Assembly: GCA_034008185.1 (NCBI GenBank) | Contig: CM067086.1 | Span: 10,106,507 to 10,170,506 of the forward strand | Length of the DNA stretch: 64,000 bases | Direction of reading: 5' to 3' | From: Gorsachius magnificus | Lineage: Eukaryota; Chordata; Aves; Pelecaniformes; Ardeidae | The notes under the pieces: model-generated | Seen by the model: the letters and a program-made list of their open reading frames with translations, nothing else | Database searches by the model: none | Told to the model about the DNA's origin: nothing | Program-made: the position numbers and the translations under genes | Part shown: positions 45,701 through 56,539 of the stretch, in pieces | Layout of the letters: every line of letters begins with the position of its first letter | How positions within the stretch are numbered: position 1 is the first letter of the stretch

Positions 45701-46375
45701 GGAATTGCTCCTCTCACCTGCCCAACAGACCAAGCCATAACTAATACTGAAGGTCATGAAGCCCTTTGATCCTGCTCCTTCCATAGTGACAGAAACAGGA
45801 ACAAGGGCTGATGCAAGCTTAATTGGATAGGGGGATGATGGAGCAATGTTATGCAGCCCTATTACAACTAACCTCGTTACCCCACTTCAGCTTAACTCTT
45901 TCCTGAAGCAGAAACCAGAGCTCTGCCTTTTCAGGAGGCACTACACAGCACAAAGTCCCAGAGCTGTTGTACCTCAACCTCTTGATAAGCAGGTGCTGCT
46001 CCTTCCACTTCACTTTCCAAATGAGAGGACTGTACACCTCCTTAGAAGAACAAGCTTTTAGTGCCTGGAGAAGACACTAGAAATGGCATAAAACATTGCT
46101 CATCTATTTGAGATCCTTGGAACAACTTCAAAGCAAATTCCATTAGGTGCTAAAACTATTCCAGTTCCTCAAATGCAGCTTCCCTCTCCTCACTGCTGTT
46201 GCATATTGAAACACACACGCATGTTTCCAGCAAACAAGTACAAGTCCTCACTTTAATCCATGAATGCAAAAACATCTCCCTCAGACTTCCTTCTAGAAAG
46301 AATTTTGCAGTCCTAAAATGCCATGTGCACAGCATGGGCTTCCCAGAGTCTGCCATCATAGTCCCTGCAGCAAAC
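42720..46375. other. Non-coding stretch, nothing recognised
   Basis: The frame 43258-43680 (+, 140 codons) and its antisense overlap near 43.4-43.7 kb have no domain. A TTTTG-rich tract lies at 45150-45174 and an A run at 44936-44946. No RNA gene or repeat family is recognised. Confidence 0.5.
45150..45174. repeat. (TTTTG)n-like simple repeat
   Basis: Four to five imperfect TTTTG units followed by TTTAACG. On the opposite strand this is an A-rich tract, but no retroposon body can be identified beside it. Confidence 0.8.
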
Positions 46376-46379
46376 AACT

Positions 46380-47330
46380 ACCCCAGGTCTGTGCAGCATG
46401 AGCCCTTCTGGGGCGAGATGCTGGCCCTGCTTCCCGAGAGGTGCCGCAAGCCGCAGTGCGTTCCTGAAGTGGTCTGGGGTCAGCATGGCACCTCTGGAGC
46501 AGGGCCGGGCCCCTCCCAGGACAGGACAGCACCCCTCAGCTGCTTGACCTCTCTAGTCGGAGCATGGCCCCTTAACTTCACTCCCCCCTTGACTCAGCCC
46601 TTTGGGGTGACCCCACATAGCCTGCGGTGCGGGCACAGCAGAGGGACAGACCTACTGCTCCTGTTCCGGGATTACTCCAGCAGAGCTGCCCTGCCTTCTC
46701 CCCTGCCACTTGCCCCTGTACACAAAAGTTGTGCATGTTGGGTATTCAATCTGTGTTTTCCTTCCTTTTGCCCCCACCTTCCCTCTGTTTTTGGTCCTGG
46801 TCAAGCACTGCATTAGATGGAGCATTTGGAAAGGTAAAAAATGTGACCTCTGGGCAGGTCAGTGGGGAAATTCAAACTGAATTTAGAAACAAAAAATACT
46901 TCCTCATCCCAAGAATGAGTAAGAAATGCCCATCTTTACTATTAACTTTCACAAATCACACTACCCAATGCATCATCAAAACGACTGGGGCAGCTAGCAG
47001 TCCCACACTTGCTCTCCTGCCGATACTGCATCGGGGCAGCACCCTACAGAGCACCCTATAGCACAGGGCTGTCACGCAGCCCCTGGCGAAAAGCTGCCCC
47101 CAAGGGTCCCGAGCAGAGCTGCGTGCAATCTCTCAGCGCTGCCACCCAGGAGGGCTCCTCCAAGGTGGGGGATAAAGGAACAGGAGGACTGATACTGTGT
47201 CTAATGTGGCACAAGGTTCCCTCGGCACAACGTGCCCTGGCTAATGAACGGCACTGCCCCAAGTGCAAACAAGCTGGGAAAGGTTCTGTTTTCAAAGCAA
47301 GCGTATTGCACTTCAATGAAGATTTTTTTC
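46380..47330. other. GC-richer stretch with long chance frames
   Basis: A local rise in G+C, strongest at 46400-46720, with a modest number of CpGs. It is not dense enough for a clear CpG island. The longest frame of the window (46199-46816, +, 205 codons) and a second (46627-47061, 144 codons) run through it in different frames. Both are Pro/Ser/Leu/Cys-rich without a domain. It could be a decayed LTR or a promoter remnant, but no TG...CA ends, TATA box or polyadenylation arrangement can be paired. Confidence 0.45.
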
Positions 47331-47339
47331 CCCCTAAAA

Positions 47340-47830
47340 AGTTTTAATATACACACTAAATTAAGCTTGAGAAAAGGGGACATTTCATCTTTAATCTATT
47401 TACTTCTGAATATTTAACATACAATTCTGGCACCAATCACCAGATTTAACTGGAAAATTACTCACTAATCTGTTTGCTTATTTGGAATAATTGGGTAGGC
47501 TGCCAGGGAAGAGGATTTCCTACCCTGTTTAATATCTCAGTTAGTAGTCCAATTTCAGCTTGGCGGCATAATTACTCTGACAGAGCTGTAGCCACAGGGC
47601 CTGTGAGTGGGGCTGCTTTTTAAACCGTAAATTATGGAGGATTAGCATTTATGAATTTTAAATCAGGGCTGTGGTAGGAGACACTAAAGCTGCTTAGAGC
47701 TTGCAAACCACTGCATTCAATCACCAGTCATTAACACATTCCTTCCCAGGACTTTCTGCAATCACATTTCATAAAAAGGTATTTCTAATTTACTTTAGAA
47801 TATTGTGGCTCTGTGTCTCCAGCGTAACAC
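47340..47830. promoter_or_regulatory. Candidate conserved non-coding element
   Basis: A sharp change from the GC-richer part into AT-rich, repeat-free sequence. It has dense motif-like words: TTTGGAATAATTGGGTAGG, CATAATTACTCTGACAG, AAATTATGGAGGATTAGCAT, TTATGAATTTTAAATCAGG and GTCATTAACACATTCC. Homeodomain TAAT cores recur every 30-60 bp. No open frame of note is present. This is one of the three best enhancer-like stretches, by texture only. Confidence 0.42.
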
Positions 47831-47839
47831 CAGGGATAA

Positions 47840-48925
47840 GGCTATCTACTTTCCAGGAAAAAAAAAACATCACAATTTAATCTCACCCTGATTTACCTCC
47901 CACATGAGATGTTAAAGGGCTATCTCCTCTGCTTGATTCCTACAGTTTCTTCTACCAGATGGAGAATGCGTGGTTTGATCCCTACTATACTTAAACAAGT
48001 ACAAAAATTAAAAACTGCTAAAAATCAGAGCTGCAATGTGACTGATCCACAGAGATCCAAACTCTGCCATCCCCCTAGCTCAGGAGCTTTGGCTTGTGAG
48101 CTCTCCACTGTTGTGTTTGCCTGTCAGGCTCCCGATGAATCATTATGGGGTAAATCCTTCCTTTGATGTAGGCATATAACTTCTTTTAAGGCCAATGAGA
48201 GTTATGTACATGCACTGAGGGTAGAATATTTTATGCCCTGAAGAAGTCGTCTTAGGAAAAAAACTCTGCCAAAAATCACACTGCTTTGAACTTCAGAGTT
48301 GCTCCACTCTGGAGTCTAAAGAGATCTGAAGCCGTAAGACATGCATCCAAATGCAAATGCCAAGCCCTTCCTCCTCCTAAACATGTGCATCTTTCCCTCT
48401 GCGAGCCTACAATTCTGCAAGGTATTTAAGTTAGTGCTTCACGTGACTGTTTCAAAGACCAAAGACACACACAGGAAATGTACAATTTTTACACTGGGAG
48501 TATTCATATAGTAAATTATATCTATATGTGTTAATAAAAATACATAGATAGAGCCTCCTACCACAAAACTGAACACAGACGTGAGTGAAAGTTATATACA
48601 GCAAAATAAGAAAAGCAAAAAAAGGTGGCAAATTGGTCTGAGTAAAACTTGATACAGCACCTGTCATTAAAACCTGAAGAAAACACAGCCAATTTAAAAA
48701 GGAGCCTGACTGAACTCCTCCCAGGGTATCCCCATGTAATTATCCCAGAAGCTCAGGAGAGCTCTGAGCCAGGAATAGATGGGAAGAATCTCCCTGCCAT
48801 TGCACAGTGATGGGGATTTGTACACCCTCCTCAGTCACTCAGCATTGACCTCTGACATAAGCAGGATACCAACCGATGATGCATTACGCTGCAATCAACA
48901 GTGCTATTCACTGAAGCAACCAGAT
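47840..48925. other. Non-coding stretch, nothing recognised
   Basis: Ordinary sequence with short A runs (47859-47868) and AT-rich patches near 48480-48600. No gene or repeat family is recognised. Confidence 0.5.
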
Positions 48926-48934
48926 GATTTAAGA

Positions 48935-49040
48935 TTCCCAAACCTCATTGAAAGTCACTGGAAATTAGGCACTTTGAAAAGTCGACACTTTTGAAAATGC
49001 CTTTTAATCTCCTAAATTACTCATGCTTTTGAAAACTTTA
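48935..49040. repeat. Possible ancient palindromic repeat relic
   Basis: CATTGAAAGTCACTGGAAAT, then TAGGCACTTTGAAAA and ACTTTTGAAAATGCC, resembles an old amniote repeat (ATTGAAGTCAATGGGAGTTAGGCRCCTAA...TTTTGAAAATC). Internally GGCACTTTGAAAAGT and ACTTTTGAAAATGCC are partly symmetric. The match is only moderate. Confidence 0.4.
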
Positions 49041-49049
49041 CTCATGCTA

Positions 49050-52000
49050 AGTACTTTGGGGGCCTCAGCCAGGGAAAGCTAAACCAAAAGACACTAAGGA
49101 AGGATCGTTTATACAGAACCCTGCTCAGCTCTTATCTCTCCTCTATCCTCCTAGCAACGATAGACAGAAGGAAAGCAGAGCTCTTGGCAACACCAGCCCT
49201 TGTGCCAACAATTTGGCTGATAGTGGCAGGTCCCCAGACCCTATTAAGGCTACTCAGACAGATGAATTCTCTTCCCTACAACACTCAGAGTACACTTTTT
49301 CTAGCTGACCTCCCTCCAAAGGCCGAGTCATGCCACCACTTCTCCCCAAACTGTGGGAAGATGCAGTCCTTACTGCTGCAGGAGGAACAATTCGATCACA
49401 CCTTAAACAGTGCAAACTGTCCATGTCTCAGGCACCAGCTCCATGCATTGCTCCTCCTTCCACCTCTTCTTGCCTGCACACAGCTGAAAAACGTTTTATT
49501 AACTCTTCTTCTTGTTTGCCCCACAGTATTCTCACTGACACTAACTGTGCACATGTTCCATGTGTATGCATACAACAGGGGGACAAATGTTATAGGAGCA
49601 GGGGAGAAGAAGCATCTGTTTGGCATTTGGAGGCTGAGAGGTGCTTCTAAGTGGTTTTTGTCCCTTTGAGGAGCAGTTAGGGGGCAAGGGACGGATACAC
49701 ACAGGTGAGCAGGATGAAAGGTCCTGAGAGTATATATATATGCAACTTATTTGGTGCAGCTTGTCTAGATCATGAACTGAGATTTGGATAGGTGGCCAGG
49801 CCTTGATGTAGAGCTATGTCTAAGTTTGGTGCATGTCAGGGAAGGAGAAGAAACAATGTCACCCTCAGGAGCCTCGGTATGTCTCAGGACTTACCTTGTC
49901 CCTAATGAACTAGAGCAGTGCCCAACCTCTAACTGTAAGGGCTATTCCTTGCAGGTAAGAACAGAGTGCAGTGAGCCACCTGCGCCTTATCTAAAACACC
50001 TCTTCAAACACACTCATCCATATCATCTATCATACTGTGGGAGGGGAAAGAAGATGATACACGGAACTGAAAAAAAAAGCCATTTCAGTAGCTGTGCATT
50101 GTTTGGAAAAGCACCAAACAGCAGGACATTCCCCAGAGGGCTGTTCCAGTTAGGTTTGGGAGCGTTGCTGTGATCTCTGCAGAGACAACATAAGGGTTAC
50201 AACAGAGACCTGATTCAAACCCCTGACAATCAAAGTCTGAAAGGAAAAAAACCTAAACAATTTGGACTCAACTCCTACACAAGCATCTCTAAGCAGCTTC
50301 AATTCCTTAGCATTTGGGCAAAGAGCTAGGGCACCATCTTGTTCCTCTATGTACTATGCAATTGCCTTAAAATGTTGGCTGCAGCAGAAGTTACATTTTA
50401 GTCCTCATAAATCAAAGGAAGAGGAATATCTGCCACATTTAATGTTTATATTGTAATATTTATAAATACATCCAAATTCTTTCTCATCCCACAGGGTTTC
50501 TCTCTGTGGCTCTGGAAGTATCTCAAAACTTGCAAAAGAAGAAAACACTTCTTCCCCAAGGAAAGGAGGGGGGAGTTGTGGCACCTATATAAGCAACTGA
50601 TATAACTTTGACTTGGAAATCTCTCTTCAGTAGGCTTAATATGCTTCCTCTGCTTGAGAAATGTATAATGTATAAAGCAATCCTGCCTGCCTCCTCCTCA
50701 AAGCCACCTGAACAATCTCCTTTCATTGGCCATGGGGCTTTACAAGCAACTCCTCCGTAAAACCAGGTGGCTCAGCATATGGCCTTGCTTTTCTGCCATT
50801 GCAGCTAGAAGCATTTTAGACTTTATAACTTCACCTCTAAAAGGTTGGTTTCTGGCAAACAGAGTCATCACCATTTCCTCTCAGGCAGGAGAGGATCCAG
50901 TATTGCTCTGGGTCCCTTCCAACACTGTGCCCAGTTGGAATCCTTCTCGCCTTACACATTGATTGGGAAAATGGTCAATGAGATGCTATGGACAAAAGAG
51001 GCCCTGAAATGACTCAGTTAAGAGCTGCATTCAATCACAGGTGGTTATACTGAACATGGCATTGGTAGCAAAACTGCAAAAAAACTCCAGCATACATTGT
51101 TTAGCTGTGAAGTGAAAGATGGGAGGTAAATAATATAGTGATGGCCACTAGCAACTAAATGTTTTTTTTTTTCCCTGAAGGAAAAATAAAAATCTTTGCA
51201 GATGCTGCTGCATGAAGACTGGTAGCATGAGCTACATAGAGTTCAATACTTGACAGGCTCAAAACCTGTATAATTTTATGGTTCTGCAAACTATAGCCTT
51301 TTGGCATTAGCGAGAAGGGAGCAAAGATCTCTGGTTGCTGCTCTAAGGGAGGAAGAATCAGTTTAACTCATTTTACCCACCCAGAGCAGAAGGCCTTGAT
51401 GGCTGTGGAAGACAGGTTATATCCTTCTGCAGAAATCAGTTCCAAACACATCCTCATTCAGGGCATTTTACTGCCACCAACTCTACAGGCCACAGCGCAC
51501 CGGCCTCTTAAGTCCTGCTTCATGATACTGTGAAATCAAGTGTTTCACTTTGGTTTTTATCATGCTTTTGGTCTTATGGCACATGGTGAAATTTCTGTCT
51601 GAAAACGATGCAGCATGCTGAATATTTTGCCAGAACCTTTCATGTTCATGTGTGATTTTCCCTTGCTACTTCCCAAGCCAAGTACTTGATGAATGACAGC
51701 TGAGACCGTTTTCATTAGTGTTAAGGGGATAGCTAAAAAGTCAAAGCACATGAGTCACTTCTCATGTAGAGCTTGATATACCTATATACTGTAGAGAGCA
51801 TAGTCCCATAAAGCCCAGGTTTAAAAATAATTCTCTCACTGGAAAACATGAGGGACTCATCACTGAAAAATATACTGGTCAGGATTGTAGACCTGTAGAA
51901 ATTCTGTCAGATAGGAGATCAATAAGCATGCCACCTGATTGCATCCTGGGTAGCAAAAGCCTCAGCACTGTCCTAGAAGCACTAGAGTCACTGGAGAAGT

Positions 52001-52790
52001 TTTGCAGTGGTTTGTCCATGCCTGTTGCATTAAGGAAGAGGAAGCACAAAGGCAATGGGAATCCTGGGAGGACAACCAAGCTGGGTCAGTACACCATCCA
52101 GATACCACTGCCCAGCATCAACTCTCAGGTGTGCCCTATTTAAATGTTAAAACTCTTTAGGACACATTTGTCTTGCTATAAGAGGTTGAATATCTCCCTC
52201 TGCTTCCTGGTTTAACTTTGAGGAAAAACTACTGAGGCAGGGAGGAGAAGGGGCATCAGTTCAGAGAATGTCATATGAAGAGATGCCGCAGTAGAAGTCT
52301 TGGAGCTTCATTTTCTGTAAGGGGCTTAGTGCATATACTTAGTACAGTGGACTCTGTATGAAATTGGCAAGTTTTTACCATGTTCAGATGGAAAAGCACT
52401 TCAGCTGCAAAACCAATATCTCCCTCATGTATCTCCTTGTACATCTCTCCAAAGTCAATTTCTCCCACAGGCAAGATGAGAGAACTATAGTCTTTTTTCC
52501 TTTGCCAATATCTGCAAGATGGTACCAAGCCAGGTACTCCTAGGCATTGGAAATACACCACTAAAGGAAACAGCCCTATGGAGAAGGGAGTGTAGTGTAT
52601 ATAAACAGGGTCCTCTGGAGGGGCCCCACTCCAGCATCACTCCCTGAGTAGCAGGAGAGGGCAGGATGCTCTCTCTGATCCTCCTAAAGCTCCTGCTTTT
52701 GGAATGCACAACTCTCGTTTCTACATTGTGTAGCTCCAAAAAGCCTCCCTTAGTCTTCCAGCCTTCAAAGCATTTTTAAGAATGAGACTC
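49050..52790. other. Non-coding stretch, nothing recognised
   Basis: The longest frame is 49184-49669 (+, 161 codons). It is Leu/Thr/Pro-rich, overlaps a second same-strand frame and an antisense frame, and shows no domain. A (TA)n stretch lies at 49731-49740 and a T run at 51163-51173. Nothing else is recognised. Confidence 0.5.
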
Positions 52791-52837
52791 ACAGATTGCA
52801 GATTAAAACTGATCTACCCCACTGAATGGATCCTAAG

Positions 52838-52904
52838 TCAGATCTACAGCTGGTGTAACTGACTGCAGAGCAGCTAGACTGATTTATGCTGGCTGAGGAT
52901 CTGC
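52838..52904. repeat. Ancient inverted-repeat element relic
   Basis: The left arm TCAGATCTACAGCTGGTGTA and the right arm TTATGCTGGCTGAGGATCTG are inverted copies about 25 bp apart, matching at most positions. They match the old amniote family with ends CAGATCCTCAGCTGGTGTAAATC...GATTTACACCAGCTGAGGATCTG. The preceding CTGATCTACCCCACTGAATG may belong to it. It is probably a palindromic DNA-transposon remnant related to the 8.35-kb relic. Confidence 0.7.
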
Positions 52905-52909
52905 TCTTC

Positions 52910-53895
52910 CACAGTTAGTGACATCTCAATTTCCTTTTTAATAAGCAACAGGCCCTGTTATAATGGGATATATGGAAGGAGAGATGTAAAAGCTTATAAT
53001 GTGAAAATTGATTATCATGTACTTTAGACTATTTCCTGCTGTGCCCTTTGTTTTGGTATGCGTGTTTCATTTCATTACTCCGAGCTGTTTCACCGTCTCT
53101 GAACTACACTATGAAATACATTAATTATCTCATTATCTTTGGGGCAAAACCTTCAGTCCTTCTTAAAAACCACATTCACTCAAAACGTTCTTTGGTCTTC
53201 ATTAGGGATTCTGGGTGTGATGAGAGAGGACAGGACTGCAGCTACATTACAACACGCACCAGTTAAAATTTTAGTTCTGTTTGTGCTTCTACAACTTAAA
53301 AAACATACAAAAACCAAAACAACACCAACAAAAAAACCCAGCTCAGTGTGGGTTTGCCTTTTTTTTTTTTTTAATGTACAAAATAAGAATTGCTCTTAGG
53401 TTCCCAAGTCATATGTCAAAGCGTGAACCCACAAGAACTTTTCATGGCTTAGTCATAAAATTCCAAAATAGAGGAGAAGAGAAACAACAGGTAACATTAC
53501 TTATAGCCCTACCAGAAGGTGCCACAGAAATACAGCAATGTCGGCATCCTGAATTAGCCTCTATATCAGCTAAAAATGATCTAATACTTTTATTTTCATA
53601 AATAAATCTTAATTAAGATAATGTCTTCTCAAAGCATAAAGTAGAGGAAGGTAGAAAAAAACCTCCACAAAAATGTGTGTCACACACTCTCCCATTTTGA
53701 ATTTAGGAGCGGGTTGGGGTCATTTTGTAAAGAAAATAATGTTCCAGGCCCATCACAATTTGTGAAAGTCAGGTTAGAGTAAAAGCAAAATTCCCCACTG
53801 TCCTCACAAGATTTCTTGCCCTGTTCTTTTGTGAATACGCTAGAATGGGTGATGGATGGGGAGGCTGCCCCTTTCTAGAGTTCTTGCTGTGTTTT
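52910..53895. other. Non-coding stretch, nothing recognised
   Basis: AT-rich. Overlapping frames at 53048-53601 (+) are Lys/Thr/Phe-rich because of an A-rich tract (53299-53337) and a T run (53360-53372). No gene is recognised. Confidence 0.5.
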
Positions 53896-53899
53896 GTGA

Positions 53900-54240
53900 T
53901 AACTCATTATATTTCTTTCTTTACAAATAGCCCCATTAATGCTCCAGAATTGAACAGAATCATAAAGCTTGAAACATCCCACTCCCATTCCGGTAGAGCT
54001 AGAGGTATTGTTTCATGAATTACAGAGCTGCCAAAACCTGATTTATCCAAGCGAAGCCTTCAAAGCCAAGTCACCGATATTTATTTATTTATTTAGGATT
54101 ATAAAAGAAAATACTTTTTACTGAGATAAGGATGATATAACCTAGCTACAGCTTTATTTAAATTGAATTATGCGTCTTTTATATTTCTTCAACAATACGC
54201 TTGGTGGAAATGTTTTAGTCCTTGTTTTTTGGGGGGCTGA
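53900..54240. promoter_or_regulatory. Candidate conserved non-coding block
   Basis: Repeat-free, apart from a short (TTTA)n at 54080-54095, and motif-rich: CCCCATTAATGCTCCAGAAT, GTTTCATGAATTACAGAGCT, CTGATTTATCCAAGCGAAGC, GAGATAAGGATGATATAACC (GATA-type) and TTTAAATTGAATTATGCG. No open frame of note. It is inferred to be regulatory by texture alone. Confidence 0.35.
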
Positions 54241-54249
54241 ACTAAAAAC

Positions 54250-56150
54250 CTTATTAAACCATTTATAGAAAATTTACAAAACAGAAGAGAGTCAAGCTCT
54301 TTCAAAGTCTCTGTGGCCTCAATAAAACCTTATATATTCTGAGATTAGATGTCACTCTTAGTCAGATGATTCTAAACAAGACTACTATAATCCTCTCTGT
54401 TATGGAGATATTTATTTTTGTCTGAAAAACTTCAAAGCAGGCCATGACAGATAATCAAAATCAAAATTTGCATTCCAATGAGAGTTCCTTTTTAATAAAG
54501 AAGAATAATTCTCACAGTTCTTCTGTAAAGGAGAACTGAGCTCACTTACTTCAAGTTTTGGAGGTTTGGGGTGTGGTGTTTGGTTTGTGGTTGTTTTTTT
54601 TTTTTTGTATCTCCCATTCGTAGTTATTCAGTAAAGTTTTTGTTACTTTGGGGCAGAAATGCTGCACCAAATCAAGAAACACATCAACGAAACCCAACCA
54701 TTTAATTTTTCTCCAGAATTTTCCCCAGAATAAATGAAACAGTCAAGGATTACCATCAACACGTAGTCCTACAACTGACCTCCTAGGTGAATACTCCACA
54801 GAAACATAATGTTTTCCTCTGGGAACTGGAGCAAGCTTTCAGTGGCAGCTCTGACCGCCTGCTTTTCCTAGCTTGCACGCTTTTTTTCAAATATTTTTTC
54901 CTTTTTGCATTTGTGGTGGCAGTGGGGAGCTCTGTCTGTGGACCAGGAACTCAGCATGGTAAATCCCACATTACACCAAAATATCTGATGCTCTAAAGAC
55001 ATTTGCAACATCTCTTTGGGGGCAGCTGAAGCCACCCTGTGCTTGCAGGCGTGCACACACAAACACATTCCCCCTTATAGGCCTGCATGCACACAGCCAG
55101 GGCTGGCAGCTCACCTCGGGGGGGATGGAACAGTGATTTTGTCCAACTACCCCATTCCCTCTGATAAATTGCTTTTGGGAAGGAGAGCCATTTGGTAGAA
55201 AATGCAGTGCACCCCTGAGTGCCAAGACCACTGCTGGCCAGCTCTTTACTGTGGCTGTGCACAGACGAGGGAAGGTGCTTTTCCATTTCAAGTAAAAGCA
55301 CCAGCCTGGCCCGTGGCCTTGCTGTAGCACGGATCTCTTTGTCCTCTCGGAGTACTGTTGTTTCTTTCCTTTCAATAGTACTAACAAAAAATGAAATGCC
55401 TGGAAATAACAATGCACTTAACAATGTTCATAAAACTATACCAGCGCTTCCAGACTCGCAGCTTCTACCAATGAATTAATGCTGAAATGGCAGCATCATT
55501 CCCCTCTCTGATGCCAGCCTCTTCTAACACCACTGCAGTCCTCCTCCTCTCCTCCCAGGGACACACAGAAAAAAGTATCTGCAGTCTCACAGGTGGGAGT
55601 GTTGAGATTTTGTCTACCTGTTAATAGTTTACAGAAATGGAGAATTTGCAGACCCTGAATCATCAGTTTCTTCAGTTACTTATTTAAAGCACAAGTTAGC
55701 TCTTCTTTATGCAGTTTCCTATGTGGAAATCGAGGGCAGCTGCAGGAGGACGGGTGAAAAGCAGCACAGTAGTGAGGGTGGTCTAGCAACTCTACAGCAC
55801 TTTTGCCAAGGGCTCCGGAAAGGGCCAAACAGAAACACCCATCAATAGAAATAACCTCAGGCTCCCACTCACTGTCACTGTGGCTTTGTATGAAAGGAGT
55901 CCACTTCATCCCCTAGGAAATGAAAGGCAGCATAGGACAAGGTGCCAAGAAACTAGGTTCTCTCTGGTGGGACTTTCTGGAGAAGCAGGACAGCTATTTA
56001 CATTTGTTTGGTGTAAGCCAAAGAGGCAACAGCCATTGGAAAGTGTTGGCTCACCAGCCCTAAATGGCCATGAAATACCTCTGTCAGATGTGGTGTTTGC
56101 TGGCAACCTTCGGCAGGGGCCCGGCGAGCAGTCATTGCTCTCAATGCCTC
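54250..56150. other. Non-coding stretch, nothing recognised
   Basis: A 13-T run at 54594-54606 is simple sequence. Two antisense frames at 54971-55424 (143 and 148 codons) overlap each other out of frame, so at most one could be real, and neither has a domain. No RNA or repeat family is recognised. Confidence 0.5.
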
Positions 56151-56151
56151 T

Positions 56152-56173
56152 CCCGTTCCGTGCCCGTTCCGTG
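56152..56173 (+). repeat. Tandem 11-bp duplication
   Basis: CCCGTTCCGTG occurs twice back to back, then CGACTCA follows. Two units, identical, each with two CpGs. Both units sit at the left edge of the candidate element 56200-56530. Confidence 0.9.
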
Positions 56174-56199
56174 CGACTCAGTTGCAGACTTGTGTAGTC

Positions 56200-56530
56200 C
56201 CCTGTATGCAAAGCTGATTTTGTAGCTCCTTTGTTATGTAAATGAGATACTAAAACACTTCTCAGATCCTCTATGGCAAAGGGCTGCCTGTAAACTGGAA
56301 AATCTCACTTCTGCCTGGCAGGCCGGTCAGCTGCTCCATCCAATCCCTTTCCAATTTGCTGGGATTTATTTTTACATTTCCTTTCCAGGCAATACATCCT
56401 GGCCCACATTGGTTTTCATTCACTGTTGCACAATTGCTTTGTTAGTGCCTCTTTTTATTTATTAATTGTTTTAATAGTGGTCATTCCACAACACCACTGT
56501 GTTGAAAGCATATGGAGGAAACCTTAAAAA
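56200..56530. promoter_or_regulatory. Candidate conserved non-coding element
   Basis: Contains TTATGTAA (56234-56241), a perfect PAR-bZIP/NFIL3-type palindrome. It continues as repeat-free sequence with words such as TTTGCTGGGATTTATTTTTA, TTGCACAATTGCTTTG (C/EBP-like), TTATTTATTAATTGTTTTAA and CACACCACTGTG-like symmetry near 56490. No open frame of note. Candidate enhancer by texture. Confidence 0.4.
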
Positions 56531-56539
56531 AAAATTGGT

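Noticed and set aside
46199..46816. 205-codon open frame, the longest in the window
   Set aside because: Rich in Pro, Ser, Leu and Cys, with no domain, no start context or splice signals that fit, and an equally open overlapping frame. It lies in GC-richer DNA where stops are rarer.
49184..49669. 161-codon open frame
   Set aside because: No recognisable domain, overlapping open frames on both strands, no exon-like boundaries.
49727..49742. (TA)n stretch as a TATA promoter
   Set aside because: A short dinucleotide repeat without any downstream exon or CpG context.
53951..53985. AGAATCATAAAGCTTGAAAC, reminiscent of a CR1 3' terminus in antisense
   Set aside because: Only the first few bases fit and the adjacent GGTTGGAAGGGACCT signature is absent.
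54971..55424. Two antisense frames of 143 and 148 codons
   Set aside because: They overlap in different phases over the same DNA, so at least one is chance, and neither shows a domain.
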